IMG/VR virus record: IMGVR_UViG_3300028400_000008
Location: 1-54,778 of that record
From: a virus
Reading direction: 5' to 3' (one strand)
DNA: 54,778 nucleotides
Both the position numbers and the translations under genes were made by a program. The notes below the pieces were generated by a model that saw only the letters and a list, made by a program, of their open reading frames with translations, was not told where the DNA came from and did no database searches. Each line of letters starts with the position of its first letter. Positions within the stretch are counted from its first letter, which is position 1. This document shows, one piece after another, positions 9,757-19,490 of the stretch.

Positions 9757-10042
9757 GATTGTTGATAAGGCAGTAATTGTTGCAGCAATTATGGTTTTTG
9801 TGATTCTTGGCTGGGTGGTTCTATACTATATGCCTATGAAGGCGATGAAATCTGAAATATACAGGCTAAACAAGCAGATAGAGATAGAGCGTAAAAATGT
9901 GAAAGAAATGGAACTTAAAAGGAATATCGATAAGGTAGAGAAATTTGAAAAAAAATATGGGAACAGGAGCATAAGGCGAAATGAAGAATATTCGATTGAT
10001 ATTAACGACTCTATCGGCATTCATTCTATTGTTATCCATTAG
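9743..10042 (+). CDS. Putative i-spanin (Rz-like)
   Basis: Inner-membrane half of an outer-membrane disruption pair. The 99-aa product has one membrane segment (about 10-30) and then a highly charged Lys/Glu-rich coiled coil (35-70), the usual plan of i-spanins. A lipoprotein gene begins inside its 3' end in another frame, the nested arrangement typical of Rz/Rz1. The family has little sequence conservation, so the call rests on topology and nesting. Confidence 0.65.
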   Translation: MFLDRIVDKAVIVAAIMVFVILGWVVLYYMPMKAMKSEIYRLNKQIEIERKNVKEMELKRNIDKVEKFEKKYGNRSIRRNEEYSIDINDSIGIHSIVIH

Positions 10043-10208
10043 TGGATGCTGCGACAAGCAAAAAGAAATAGTTTATGTAAAGACAAAGTGTCCAAGATTG
10101 AAAGTTTTTGAAATAAACAAAACAGTAGATGAACCATTTATATTGGAGTACGAGATTGAAAAAGAAAGTCAATATGAAATTAGAAATTTTCAAGAGATTG
10201 ATAAATAG
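9981..10208 (+). CDS. Putative o-spanin lipoprotein (Rz1-like)
   Basis: 75 aa with a lipoprotein signal: basic start, hydrophobic core and the lipobox Ser-Ile-Ser-Gly-Cys with the modified Cys at 23. It would sit in the outer membrane and bind the i-spanin across the periplasm. It overlaps the i-spanin gene by 62 bases in a different frame. A lipoprotein nested in a coiled-coil membrane protein next to holin and endolysin makes this fairly secure. Confidence 0.7.
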   Translation: MKNIRLILTTLSAFILLLSISGCCDKQKEIVYVKTKCPRLKVFEINKTVDEPFILEYEIEKESQYEIRNFQEIDK

Positions 10209-10320
10209 GTACCTGAATTGTAAAAATAGAGTTCGATACCTTGAGAAGGTGGTTCACGAATATGAGAAAATGATAAGAGAGTACAATGATAAATTCACCA
10301 ATTTACAAGAGCCTTCTTGA
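10174..10320 (+). CDS. Small coiled-coil protein, 48 aa, nested in the lysis block
   Basis: Frame open from ATG 10174 (an in-frame ATG at 10129 is also possible). It overlaps the end of the o-spanin gene and runs 35 bases into the holin gene. The product is Lys/Arg/Glu-rich and predicted helical. No strong ribosome site is visible, but an unbroken chain of overlapping genes on both sides favours a real gene. Confidence 0.4.
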   Translation: MKLEIFKRLINRYLNCKNRVRYLEKVVHEYEKMIREYNDKFTNLQEPS

Positions 10321-10630
10321 TATACCAGCAGTTACGATAGCAATAGTTGGAGTATTGTCGATAACTGGTGGAGTATATAACTACATGAAGTCTGTAGATG
10401 GAAGAAAGAATCGCATCAGACTGTTTGCATTTAATACAGTAACATCGTTTGGAATAGGATGTATGGTATTTCTTGCATGTGCAGGATATGGCATAAATGA
10501 AGTGCTTAGTGCTGGAATAGCAAGCGCATCGGCATATGCAGGCGTAAGAACTTTTGCGATTGTAGAGCTTGTGGTGGCCAAAAAACTTGGCATAGAAGAG
10601 CTTGAAGAAAGAGCGAAGGACAGGCTATGA
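10286..10630 (+). CDS. Putative holin
   Basis: 114 aa with three hydrophobic segments (about 12-32, 45-68 and 70-92) and a charged C-terminal tail, the size and topology of phage holins such as the LydA type. It would form holes in the inner membrane and release the endolysin. It lies between spanins and the M15 peptidase and overlaps the latter by four bases (ATGA). Confidence 0.6.
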   Translation: MINSPIYKSLLDIPAVTIAIVGVLSITGGVYNYMKSVDGRKNRIRLFAFNTVTSFGIGCMVFLACAGYGINEVLSAGIASASAYAGVRTFAIVELVVAKKLGIEELEERAKDRL

Positions 10631-10977
10631 AATATTTCACGAAGGACGAGTTCCAATGCCACTGTTGTGGCGGGAACAACATAAAAAATGAACTGATAGA
10701 GAAACTTGAAACGGCAAGAGAAATTGCAGGAATACCATTCTACATAACATCTGGCTACAGATGCGAGAAGCACAACAAAGCTGTTGGAGGTGTTCCTAAT
10801 AGTGCGCATACGAGAGGATATGCAGCCGACATTAGAACCACATCGAGCAGAGAGAGGCTCGTGATAATGAAAGCTTTGCTTGACGCTGGATTCAACAGAA
10901 TCGGATGTTATGAGAATTTTATACATGCCGATATAGATCCAGAAAAAACACCAAGAGTTATGTGGAGAAAGAAATGA
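10627..10977 (+). CDS. M15-family peptidase endolysin
   Basis: Cuts peptidoglycan cross-links (D-Ala-D-Ala type carboxy/endopeptidase, peptidase M15A). The zinc motif Ser-x-His-x3-Gly-x-Ala-x-Asp is present, with His61 and Asp68, and the third ligand is His100 in FIHADID. SGYRC at 42-46 and the N-terminal FTKDEF are also typical. At 116 aa it is a bare catalytic domain without signal peptide or wall-binding domain, which fits holin-dependent release. Confidence 0.85.
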   Translation: MKYFTKDEFQCHCCGGNNIKNELIEKLETAREIAGIPFYITSGYRCEKHNKAVGGVPNSAHTRGYAADIRTTSSRERLVIMKALLDAGFNRIGCYENFIHADIDPEKTPRVMWRKK

Positions 10978-11294
10978 ACCAAACGATATACGCAGACGCT
11001 CCAACCAGAATAGAGCTTACGATACTTGACGATAGCAATCAGCCAAAAGATATGACTGGAAAAGTTATTCAATTCAATGTAACGAGAATGAGCGACGGAG
11101 AAAAAATGATACTTGGAGATTGCAGCGGTGGTTCTAATGGAAAGGTAGTAGTAACTATTCCTGAACCACCATCTGATTTCTTAGTGCCAGATGAAAAGGA
11201 CAAATTCCTTCAACCATCGTTTGGCTATGTTTCAACGCTGCTTGTAGATGGTTTCCCATTGGTAAGATTTCCAACGAGGGTGGTTCTACTGTGA
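10974..11294 (+). CDS. Small beta-rich tail/baseplate-like protein
   Basis: 106 aa, not assigned to a family. Alternating hydrophobic residues suggest a beta sandwich. ATG 10974 has GGAG eight bases upstream and overlaps the endolysin stop. The next gene, a fibre, starts with a GTG that overlaps this stop (GTGA). The context suggests a fibre-attachment or upper-baseplate protein. Confidence 0.4.
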   Translation: MNQTIYADAPTRIELTILDDSNQPKDMTGKVIQFNVTRMSDGEKMILGDCSGGSNGKVVVTIPEPPSDFLVPDEKDKFLQPSFGYVSTLLVDGFPLVRFPTRVVLL

Positions 11295-13816
11295 AGATAA
11301 AAGAGAAAAAGAATATTATATCAGTCGATCCAAGAAATATACTTATAAATAAGAACTATGTAGTCGAAAGTGTACAGAACTTCAATTTAGGACTGTTGCA
11401 AAATAACGATTTTTCGCTTCTTGCGGACCAGGTTGAACAATTGAGAGGTTTGCTCAATTCTCTTGGAATTAAAGACTATGACGAGGTAATTGAGCAGATA
11501 CTACAAAGACTTAACTTATTGGAAACAAAATCTATAGACAAATCAGATATAGAGCAACAGGTCAAGGAAATAGTTGAGCTAAGCGGGTATGCAAAAAAAA
11601 CATATGTGGATAGCGAAATATTAAAGCTTAGAAATGAAATTATGGCTTTGATAAATGATATTAGAGCTGATATCGATTCGCTGATAAGCCAAAAGATAAG
11701 CAATGAAACAACGATAATAAACAACAATACAACGGTAACGATAAACAATATCATCAATCAACTAAAGCAGGAAATAGGCGATACATACGCAAAGCAAGAA
11801 TTGGTTACAAGCTTGCATCTGCAATGGGAGAGCGACATAGCTACAGCTATCGCAAATTATGACCACACGATAAAAGAATATGTCTCCAATGAGCTTGCAT
11901 ATGTTGTCGATGAAACAAAGTTGCAAGCATCACTTGAGACTGCAAAAACTCAAGCAGTTTCAGAGGCTGTATCAAGAACATTGACGGAAGTATCTACCAC
12001 ATATGCAAAAGCCGAAGACATCACAAATCTAAGAACGGAATTTCATACAGACTACTCAAAAGCAATTGCCAATGTTAAATCAGGACTGACTACTTTAACG
12101 AATGACCATCAGGCATTAACTACATCGTTCCTGGCTTTGAAATCTGAATATAACCAATCAAAATCATACTACGATAATAAAATAATAACGCTATCTGACG
12201 AAACACAGGCGCTATCTCAAAGAGTAGAAACATTTGAATCTACATGGACACCAGAGGATAAGAGTAAATACGATGCTGCGTACCAGACTTCGTCCGAGCT
12301 AAAACAATGGAAGGAGGCTTTTGCTGGAGAAAATGGCACATATGCAAATGACAAAGAACAACTGAGAAGTGAATTCAGAACAGCGGATAAAGAACTAAAA
12401 ATAGAACTCATAAAAGAGTCATACACGAAGATTGGATATGGGAATAAATACACAGGAAGTGGTTCACTTGAAGTAGGTGACTACAGGGTGAATAATGGAA
12501 TAGTTGAGATATATGTTGGTGACCAGCAATGGACATCGACTGGTTTGAGTGAAAATGAGTTCCTCAACAAGAACAAGATGAAACAGGTTGATGACAAAGC
12601 TGAACAGGCAGATAGCAAGGCTGAAAAAAATAAAAATAGCATAATAAAGATTGCTGGTGATAAAAGCCTTGTGGTTGATGGAAATGGGATTGTGGCTGGA
12701 TGGAAATATTATAGCATAGCGACAGATGGAGAATTTCAAGAGATACAAAATTCTGTGTTTGATATTTATGCAACGAACTTTTCTGTTGTCGATCCGTATG
12801 ACACAACACGCAGAGTTACACCATTTAGTGTATCAAATGGAATAGTTAGAATTGGAAGCGACATAGATTTAGGCAATGGAAAGATAAATGGAAAATCTCT
12901 GTCTCAGAAGATATACGAAATAGAAAACGAAAGTTCGAGGTCTCCATTTTCAATATATGTGGATAGAACATATGACTGGAATTACGCAAGAATGACAGGA
13001 AGTGGCACATGGCATAGCACGAATGGAAACATAGACGATAACTTTATTAAGCCAAAAATTGGAGTATCTGAATTTATAAATGGAGATACAATTGTTTACA
13101 CTATATATTCAAACAATAAGACATCGATAATAGAGAAAGTTGCAAGAGTATATTATGAAGGCTCATGGCTGGAAAATGTCAAGCTTTATATAAATGGAGA
13201 TGCGATAATAGATGGAACGCTCAGAGCAGATAAGATCGTTGCTGGTACAATAGTAGCTGATAAGATAGCAAATAATCAGCTATCTGTAACCATAAATAAA
13301 AAAGCGATGAACAGCGATATGTATATCCCAGTTAATGGAAGTGACTATGTGACTGGTATGTTGAGCACAGGCGCTAATTATTATGGAAAAATAAACCTTT
13401 TATCTCTAATCAATAACGCAACATCATGGAACCTGCCAAATTTATCATATATTAAAATAAATGTTACGCTCACGATGACTATATCATCTATAAGAAATAT
13501 TCCAAGTGGAAGGACTTTGACATCGCATGACACCAATTGTCAAAAAGACACTGCTGGTTTCGTAAAACTTTTTATAACAGATCCAAACGGAAATGAAGTT
13601 GTGCTTGGTAAGCAAGAATTTACTGTCGGCACAAGTGGAGGAGATACAAGAATAGTTCTTCCGCTATCTGTGAGCGGTTCTTTTGACTACCATGAAAGCG
13701 ATACATACAAATACATGCTTGCAGCAAAAGCAGAATCTGGGAAAAATCCAGCAAACGACTACAAAGACTTCTTTGTGGTCGATCCATCATTATCAATAAT
13801 AGTAACAAGGAAATGA
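11291..13816 (+). CDS. Fibre / tail-tip protein with gpJ-like (DUF1983-type) C-terminal region
   Basis: 841 aa. Residues 25-430 are mostly coiled coil with repeated Thr-Tyr-Ala-Lys and Tyr-Val-Asp units. Around 455-535 is a segment of the type at the end of lambda gpJ-family proteins: an Ala-Gly-Trp-Lys, then Phe-Asp-Ile-Tyr-Ala-Thr-Asn-Phe, then Pro-Phe-Ser-Val. It is followed by Asp-Gly-Thr-Leu-Arg-Ala-Asp-Lys-Ile near 645 and a beta-rich C-terminal domain. GTG start overlapping the preceding stop. No genome octamer occurs from 11287 to 14866, unlike the neighbours. A second receptor-binding protein is likely. Confidence 0.6.
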   Translation: MKIKEKKNIISVDPRNILINKNYVVESVQNFNLGLLQNNDFSLLADQVEQLRGLLNSLGIKDYDEVIEQILQRLNLLETKSIDKSDIEQQVKEIVELSGYAKKTYVDSEILKLRNEIMALINDIRADIDSLISQKISNETTIINNNTTVTINNIINQLKQEIGDTYAKQELVTSLHLQWESDIATAIANYDHTIKEYVSNELAYVVDETKLQASLETAKTQAVSEAVSRTLTEVSTTYAKAEDITNLRTEFHTDYSKAIANVKSGLTTLTNDHQALTTSFLALKSEYNQSKSYYDNKIITLSDETQALSQRVETFESTWTPEDKSKYDAAYQTSSELKQWKEAFAGENGTYANDKEQLRSEFRTADKELKIELIKESYTKIGYGNKYTGSGSLEVGDYRVNNGIVEIYVGDQQWTSTGLSENEFLNKNKMKQVDDKAEQADSKAEKNKNSIIKIAGDKSLVVDGNGIVAGWKYYSIATDGEFQEIQNSVFDIYATNFSVVDPYDTTRRVTPFSVSNGIVRIGSDIDLGNGKINGKSLSQKIYEIENESSRSPFSIYVDRTYDWNYARMTGSGTWHSTNGNIDDNFIKPKIGVSEFINGDTIVYTIYSNNKTSIIEKVARVYYEGSWLENVKLYINGDAIIDGTLRADKIVAGTIVADKIANNQLSVTINKKAMNSDMYIPVNGSDYVTGMLSTGANYYGKINLLSLINNATSWNLPNLSYIKINVTLTMTISSIRNIPSGRTLTSHDTNCQKDTAGFVKLFITDPNGNEVVLGKQEFTVGTSGGDTRIVLPLSVSGSFDYHESDTYKYMLAAKAESGKNPANDYKDFFVVDPSLSIIVTRK

Positions 13817-14263
13817 ATGTATGCAGTATATGAAATTGCAAGCGGAGAAATAAAATATATAACAAGCGTGCAAGAAAGCGTCAGTGATGGGTTTGGGATA
13901 ATAGAGATAATAAATGAGGCTGGTATAGTTAATAAAAAAGTAGTTGACGGTAATCTTGTAGAAAAAGATATGCCAGCATTCAGCATAACAAAAGAGATTG
14001 CAGAGTACATCATACAAGAACACTTGAACAATATTGCACGGTCTTATGGGTACGACAACATCCTAAGCGCTTGCAGCTATGCAGGATACGAAAATCCGTA
14101 TCAGGATGAGTCTAAGCGATTTATCAAGTGGCGTGGTTCAGTGTGGTACACTGCGTATCAAGTGTTGCAAGAGGTAGAAAACGGAGACAGAGAGCCACCG
14201 AGTAGCAAAGAAGAACTAATAGCGCTATTGCCGAAATTTGAAGATATAACACTGGAGGAATAA
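13817..14263 (+). CDS. Tail-fibre assembly-like protein, 148 aa
   Basis: The last third contains a Trp-Arg-Gly-Ser-Val-Trp motif, a short helix and a Pro-Pro-Ser stretch before Leu-Pro-x-Phe, a C-terminal signature seen in phage proteins encoded just after fibres. It starts right after the fibre stop. Likely a fibre chaperone or cap; the family is not named with certainty. Confidence 0.45.
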   Translation: MYAVYEIASGEIKYITSVQESVSDGFGIIEIINEAGIVNKKVVDGNLVEKDMPAFSITKEIAEYIIQEHLNNIARSYGYDNILSACSYAGYENPYQDESKRFIKWRGSVWYTAYQVLQEVENGDREPPSSKEELIALLPKFEDITLEE

Positions 14264-14264
14264 T

Positions 14265-15443
14265 ATGTACGACATAAGCAGAGTAGAAGAGACTTTTAGA
14301 AGATTGATGCTTCAGGTGAGGGATGAGCTTGAGTATCATCACGAAAAAAAATTTATAGATACAAAGTCAATGGCACAAGTTCTTGAGTCATTGATGGACG
14401 ATGCTCTAAAGCTTGCATTTGAAGTACCGCTTAGAGAGCAGCAGCTTGCGCTTGAGAAAGCAAAGCAAGAAGAAGAGATAGCGATATTGAGAATAAAGGC
14501 GTCTATGGCGCAAGAAGAGCTTGACAGAATGAAAATAGACGGGCCAAAAAAATCATTGCAACTGGACAAACAGAATGAACTCCTTGCCAAGCAGGCGCTG
14601 AAAGAAAGTGCAGACATTTCACTGATAAATGCAAGAACCACTACTGAAACAAATCAATCGCTTCTTGTATCTGAGCAAATTAACAAAATCAAGAAAGAAG
14701 AGAGTTTGGTTGATAGCGAAATATCTATGAATAGCAAAAAGGTCAATGCAATAGATTCTGAGATTTCACTAAACAACGAAAAAATATTAGATATGCAGCA
14801 AAGAAGGCCAAAAGAACTCGAATTGCTTGATGAACAAAAACGACTTGAATGTGCAAAAGCTGCTGAGGTGGTTCAAAACGCTAATCTGATAAAACAAAAA
14901 AAGCGTATTGCAATAGAAGAGGTAAGAGTTCAGCAAGCAAATGTAGAAAAAATCAAAAAAGATATTGTCGCTACTGACGCACAAATAACGAGTATCAAGA
15001 ACAAAGAAAAAATAGACAAGGCAATAGCTAACGCAAATATAGCAAAATCTGAATCAGAAGCAAAAGCTATATTGTCAAAAATAGCGACAGACGATATGCA
15101 AAGAAAAGTACTTGGTGCACAAGCTGGACTCATAGAAGAGCAAGCGAGAGGCATTCCAGTAGCGTCTCAGATAAGAGCGGCTGAGGTGAGAGCGAAAGTG
15201 TATGCGGCGCACATCGCAGCAAATGGAATAGATAATCTTGAGGCAAGCTGGAGAACGGCACCATCTATTCCAAATGTTTCATCCGTTCAAACATATGTTC
15301 CAAATTCAATAGATTTCAGCACGCTATCATTCTCAGCGGTGGAAGCACTTGACGATATAAGTACAAGCGGAACGATCTCGATAGATGACGGGGTTGGAGC
15401 GGGAACAACGGATGTATCGATAGCTTGCGGTGGCTCACAATGA
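14265..15443 (+). CDS. Long coiled-coil virion protein, 392 aa
   Basis: Residues 30-300 are almost entirely helical, rich in Ala, Glu, Lys and Gln. The last 80 residues are Ser/Thr/Gly-rich. No enzymatic motif is seen. It lies between fibre genes and the portal region, where N4-like phages encode tail and appendage proteins. The ATG follows the previous stop after one base. Confidence 0.45.
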   Translation: MYDISRVEETFRRLMLQVRDELEYHHEKKFIDTKSMAQVLESLMDDALKLAFEVPLREQQLALEKAKQEEEIAILRIKASMAQEELDRMKIDGPKKSLQLDKQNELLAKQALKESADISLINARTTTETNQSLLVSEQINKIKKEESLVDSEISMNSKKVNAIDSEISLNNEKILDMQQRRPKELELLDEQKRLECAKAAEVVQNANLIKQKKRIAIEEVRVQQANVEKIKKDIVATDAQITSIKNKEKIDKAIANANIAKSESEAKAILSKIATDDMQRKVLGAQAGLIEEQARGIPVASQIRAAEVRAKVYAAHIAANGIDNLEASWRTAPSIPNVSSVQTYVPNSIDFSTLSFSAVEALDDISTSGTISIDDGVGAGTTDVSIACGGSQ

Positions 15444-15658
15444 CAAAAGAAATTCACAATCTCGGCTTCATAGCATACCTTATTGTGTTTGAGAATAAAG
15501 AGCCAGTAGGCTCTATAACAAAAAAGAATGGAGCCAAATTTGAATTCAAAGACACAAAAGAGCTGAAAGAGATGAAAGCGAAATATTACAAAAACGGATT
15601 CAAAAGATATAATGACAAGTTGAGAGAACTCGCACCAATATTTAAGGCCACAAAGTGA
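15440..15658 (+). CDS. DUF5659-like small protein, 72 aa
   Basis: The pattern Ile-Ala-Tyr-Leu near the start, Phe-Glu-Phe-Lys-Asp in the middle and a Tyr-Tyr before the C-terminal Lys/Arg-rich helix matches the small DUF5659 family of phage proteins, function unknown. ATG 15440 overlaps the previous stop (ATGA), and the following gene's GTG overlaps this stop. Confidence 0.45.
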   Translation: MTKEIHNLGFIAYLIVFENKEPVGSITKKNGAKFEFKDTKELKEMKAKYYKNGFKRYNDKLRELAPIFKATK

Positions 15659-17625
15659 GTTTTCTTGGTATTGTCGGGAAAAAGACTGAAACCATAGAAA
15701 GCACTGGATTCGCACCACTGCTTGGAGAACCAAAAGATACATTCAAAAGCATAGTGGTAAATGCCGTAATAAACGATATAGATATAGACGAAGCGATTAC
15801 GGATGCTATGGACTTGAAGCATCCAGTGAGCGATAAGAATTGGCAATACATTTCAAAGCTGCAATTCAAAGCGATAAATAGAGCCACCATAGAGAAGGCT
15901 CTCCAAAGAGCGGGGGTGGTTCCAGATAGAGATGAAAACGGAAATCCGATATACCAAGAAGGCAATCCACTTTTGCTTCCAGAAGCTATGCATGACATAA
16001 TGTCAAGAATATATCCAGATATAAATTGGGTCGGGAAAGTAGCAAGACTGCAATACATGGGGCAAGAGTATGATTTCAAAATAGTCGGACAAATACCAGT
16101 AGAAGTAAAAATAGATGGAAAAAGCGCAAAAATATACATAGGATATCAGGTCTATTATGAATCTGTAGAAGAGATACCAGCATTTAAAGGACCACCAAAA
16201 AAGATTCATCAAACAAGACTTGTGTACACATATTTAATGGAGCCACCAGAAGGGTTTGCTGAAATTTCATTCTTTGTGAAATCTAACGGACATTGGCTAA
16301 TTTTCGATAGCGAAGAATTTTTCGAAGACTTGCAAGATACGGATAAGTTCGTGATAGACAAGGTGGTTCCATTAAAAGTAGGCGGAGAATGGATCGCAAA
16401 GAGAAGTCTGCTGCAAAGATGTGGGATAATGAACGCTGATGAACTACAAGAACAACTTGGAAAAAACAAAGACGTTCAGATAGAATATGGAATACTTGGA
16501 ACATTTTTGCAATGGAAGATAGACACTGAAGAAGATAGATTTAAAAAATTGTTCGATAAATTGTGGTTCAAGGTTATAGATTATTACGCCCCAGATATTG
16601 GAATGAATACGATATATAAAATAGAATATGATGCCCCAGGTGGACAGAAGTTGCTATATGAGATAGAAGCAAAAACTGAAAACGACAACTTTGCAAACGA
16701 ATACTATAGGGAGATAAAAGATATATGGATAAAGAAAAACGGAATAGATCATTTCTACGGCAAAGCATTTATTGTCAAAGGAGAAAAAAGAAAAATCACT
16801 TTTATACCAAGAGCAATAACGATAGTCCTAACTGACGAAGAAAAAAAACTTTTGGACAAAGCTACTGCGCTTAGCGATACATATGTCGTGCAAAGCGGAC
16901 TTGTTGATGTTGGACCAAAAAAGTTTTTATCGAATGACGAAGCAACAGGAAGAAGATATACTACAGAAGACATAGAGAAAAGATTTTTTATTCCTATACC
17001 ATCATTGATAACAAGAGAGTTCAAATTTAAAGAATATGTTGATCTTTATCCAGCGATGTTCGGGCTTTTGTATCACACTAAACAAAAGATAACATATACA
17101 ACAATATTCGGAATAAAACAGTCAAAATTCTTCAAAGCCCTCGGGGTGGTTCTGACATTCGTATCAGCTGGAACGCTAAGCCCAGCAGCGGCTTTCGTAA
17201 TGAGTGCGACATCGATGGCGATACAAGCTGGCGTTGGAAGCGATAAAGTTAGAATGGTTGCGCAGATAGCAATGACAATATACGGACTATATCAAGGCTA
17301 TCAAGCAAGCGGACTAAATGTAAAAAACATATTCGATACACTTCAGGCCGCAATGAAGCTATACGATATATATTTGCAATATGAGCTTCAAAGTGAGCTA
17401 TCGGATTTCAGGAAATTTAAGGATGAGATAGAACAAAAGATAAAAGAGTACAAAAATGTTAGAGACATAGATGTGATGATAATAGACGATATGCTAAAAG
17501 GAAATTACGAAACATACTATTCATTCGCCACGGATATAATGTATCTCCAAGATATAATTTGGAATCAACTATTTCAAGAACAAGGAATGCCAGATGAAGA
17601 AATTGTTAGACAATTTGAAAGCTGA
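15655..17625 (+). CDS. Large virion protein with C-terminal hydrophobic region, 656 aa
   Basis: Not recognised. The soluble N-terminal 480 residues are mixed alpha/beta. Residues 490-560 hold two hydrophobic Ala/Gly-rich segments that could enter a membrane, and the C-terminus is helical and acidic. GTG start in a GTGA overlap with the upstream gene; the end overlaps the portal start by 32 bases. By position it could be a tail tube or sheath protein next to the portal, as in N4-like virions. Confidence 0.45.
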   Translation: MSFLGIVGKKTETIESTGFAPLLGEPKDTFKSIVVNAVINDIDIDEAITDAMDLKHPVSDKNWQYISKLQFKAINRATIEKALQRAGVVPDRDENGNPIYQEGNPLLLPEAMHDIMSRIYPDINWVGKVARLQYMGQEYDFKIVGQIPVEVKIDGKSAKIYIGYQVYYESVEEIPAFKGPPKKIHQTRLVYTYLMEPPEGFAEISFFVKSNGHWLIFDSEEFFEDLQDTDKFVIDKVVPLKVGGEWIAKRSLLQRCGIMNADELQEQLGKNKDVQIEYGILGTFLQWKIDTEEDRFKKLFDKLWFKVIDYYAPDIGMNTIYKIEYDAPGGQKLLYEIEAKTENDNFANEYYREIKDIWIKKNGIDHFYGKAFIVKGEKRKITFIPRAITIVLTDEEKKLLDKATALSDTYVVQSGLVDVGPKKFLSNDEATGRRYTTEDIEKRFFIPIPSLITREFKFKEYVDLYPAMFGLLYHTKQKITYTTIFGIKQSKFFKALGVVLTFVSAGTLSPAAAFVMSATSMAIQAGVGSDKVRMVAQIAMTIYGLYQGYQASGLNVKNIFDTLQAAMKLYDIYLQYELQSELSDFRKFKDEIEQKIKEYKNVRDIDVMIIDDMLKGNYETYYSFATDIMYLQDIIWNQLFQEQGMPDEEIVRQFES

Positions 17626-19480
17626 TTACGAATCCGCCAAAAGTGCGAGAAGAGATTGGGAACAGTACATAAAAACGATGCGCACATATTACAATGGTGC
17701 AACAAAACCAAGAAAAGACGGCAAAAGCAACTATGTATCAAGAGAGGTGCTAAGGGCGGTTCTATGGATAAAGCCACTGATTAAAAATCCTTTTACAAAA
17801 AATACAAAAATAATAAGAGCGAACCCAATAACACAAGATGATACCTTGATAGCTGCGCAATCAGAAAGGCTTGTAAATTATTTCTATACAAAGAAATTCA
17901 AAAGAGCGAAGTTCTTTGAGGAGCTTGCTGTAACATACGCAGTTGATGGAACCACTTTCGTTAAAACTGGATGGGAATACAAAAGCGTAAAAAAAGAGGT
18001 TGAGATTGATATAGTCGATGACAATACTGGTCAGATCATAGGACAAAAGAAGCAGGAGGTCGAGATACCAATAAGAAGTCATCCTACCGCAATAGTATGT
18101 AACAACGAAGATATTTTTATCGATCCGAATGCAAGAAGCATAGACGAAGCGAATTTCATAATCCATAGAAGAGAAGTTTCACTGTCTCAACTGCGAGAAG
18201 AGGGCATATACGAAAATCTCGACAAGATACAGATAGATGACGGTGATTCAGCATTTCCGATGAATTATGAAGACAAGGCAAGAAAAAAATTCTATATGTA
18301 TGAGTATTGGGGTAAATACGACAAGAATGGAGACGGAATTGCTGAGCCAATAGTGTGTTGTTGGGTAGATGATGTGGTGGTTCGACTTGACGATAATCCA
18401 TTCCCCGATGGAGAACCACCGTTTGTGACCGACAAGTTTGAAACAAAACTTGGAAGCAAATATGGTATGAGTATGGCCGACATTATATCAGACTTTCAGG
18501 TGGCAAAAACGAATATACTAAGGGGGATATTCAATGACATCAAGACAAGCAACTCACAACAGAAGGGGGTTCTAAAAGGAAACCTTGATAGCGTAAACTT
18601 CAGGCGATGGAAGAATGGAGAGCCATTTGAATTCAATCTATCTCCAAATGGATTCTATCAAGGAAGCTATACACAGATACCATCATATGTGTTCAATGTA
18701 TTGCAATTGGTAGATATGGACGAAAAAGCTTTGGCGAACATAAATCAAGAAGCTGGCTACGGTGCACAGGCCACATATGGGTCGAAGGCATCTAAAAGCG
18801 GACAGATGACCCCAGAGATGCTTAGAGAGTCAGACATCATAAACAATGTATCTGAGAACATCGTAAAGCCGATGATACGAAAATGGATAGCCTACGCATA
18901 TGAATTTATGGAGCCAGAGGATATCCAAAGAATAACTGGAATGCCATATCAAGATGTTCCAATAGAGTTCATAGACGGCAGAATGGATTTCGATATAACA
19001 ATATCAACTGAGCAAACAGACAATGTGAAAGCATCGAATTTGTCATTTCTGCTACAAACGCTTGGGAACAATCTCCCATTCGAACTTACAAAAACGATAA
19101 TGGCTGAAATAGCTGAACTTCAAAAAATGGATGCATTAGCTGAACAGATAAGAGGATATGAACCACAGCCAAGTGAAATAGAAATGAAAGAAAAAATGCT
19201 TGAGTTGAAACTCCTTGAGGCCTCAATTATGGAAAGATACTCAAGAGTCAAAGAGAATGAAGCCGATTACGCAATGAAGATGTCAAAGGCGAAAGAAAAC
19301 GATAGTAAAGCAAAAATGATAGACCTTGAAACGATAAGGAAAAAATACGGATTGGATTTTAAGGAGGAGCTTGCGAAGAAGGTGGTTCCAGAAAAGCTAA
19401 AAATTGACAACTATGGGCACAAGATGGCAAAATCGATACTTGGCCACGGAAAGTCAATAAGTGACACTATAACAGAATAA
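17594..19480 (+). CDS. Portal protein
   Basis: Dodecameric ring through which DNA enters and leaves the head. 628 aa, typical for podovirus portals. The N-terminus carries Trp-Glu-Gln-Tyr-Ile and a Tyr-Tyr-Asn-Gly segment as in P22/N4-like portals. The middle has Asp-Gly-Thr-Thr-Phe-Val-Lys-Thr-Gly-Trp near 116-125 and an Ile-Phe-Ile-Asp-Pro-Asn-Ala motif near 174. The C-terminal 120 residues form a charged coiled coil. It sits immediately before scaffold and capsid. ATG 17594 overlaps the preceding gene. Confidence 0.82.
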   Translation: MKKLLDNLKADYESAKSARRDWEQYIKTMRTYYNGATKPRKDGKSNYVSREVLRAVLWIKPLIKNPFTKNTKIIRANPITQDDTLIAAQSERLVNYFYTKKFKRAKFFEELAVTYAVDGTTFVKTGWEYKSVKKEVEIDIVDDNTGQIIGQKKQEVEIPIRSHPTAIVCNNEDIFIDPNARSIDEANFIIHRREVSLSQLREEGIYENLDKIQIDDGDSAFPMNYEDKARKKFYMYEYWGKYDKNGDGIAEPIVCCWVDDVVVRLDDNPFPDGEPPFVTDKFETKLGSKYGMSMADIISDFQVAKTNILRGIFNDIKTSNSQQKGVLKGNLDSVNFRRWKNGEPFEFNLSPNGFYQGSYTQIPSYVFNVLQLVDMDEKALANINQEAGYGAQATYGSKASKSGQMTPEMLRESDIINNVSENIVKPMIRKWIAYAYEFMEPEDIQRITGMPYQDVPIEFIDGRMDFDITISTEQTDNVKASNLSFLLQTLGNNLPFELTKTIMAEIAELQKMDALAEQIRGYEPQPSEIEMKEKMLELKLLEASIMERYSRVKENEADYAMKMSKAKENDSKAKMIDLETIRKKYGLDFKEELAKKVVPEKLKIDNYGHKMAKSILGHGKSISDTITE

Positions 19481-19490
19481 AGGAGTTGGC

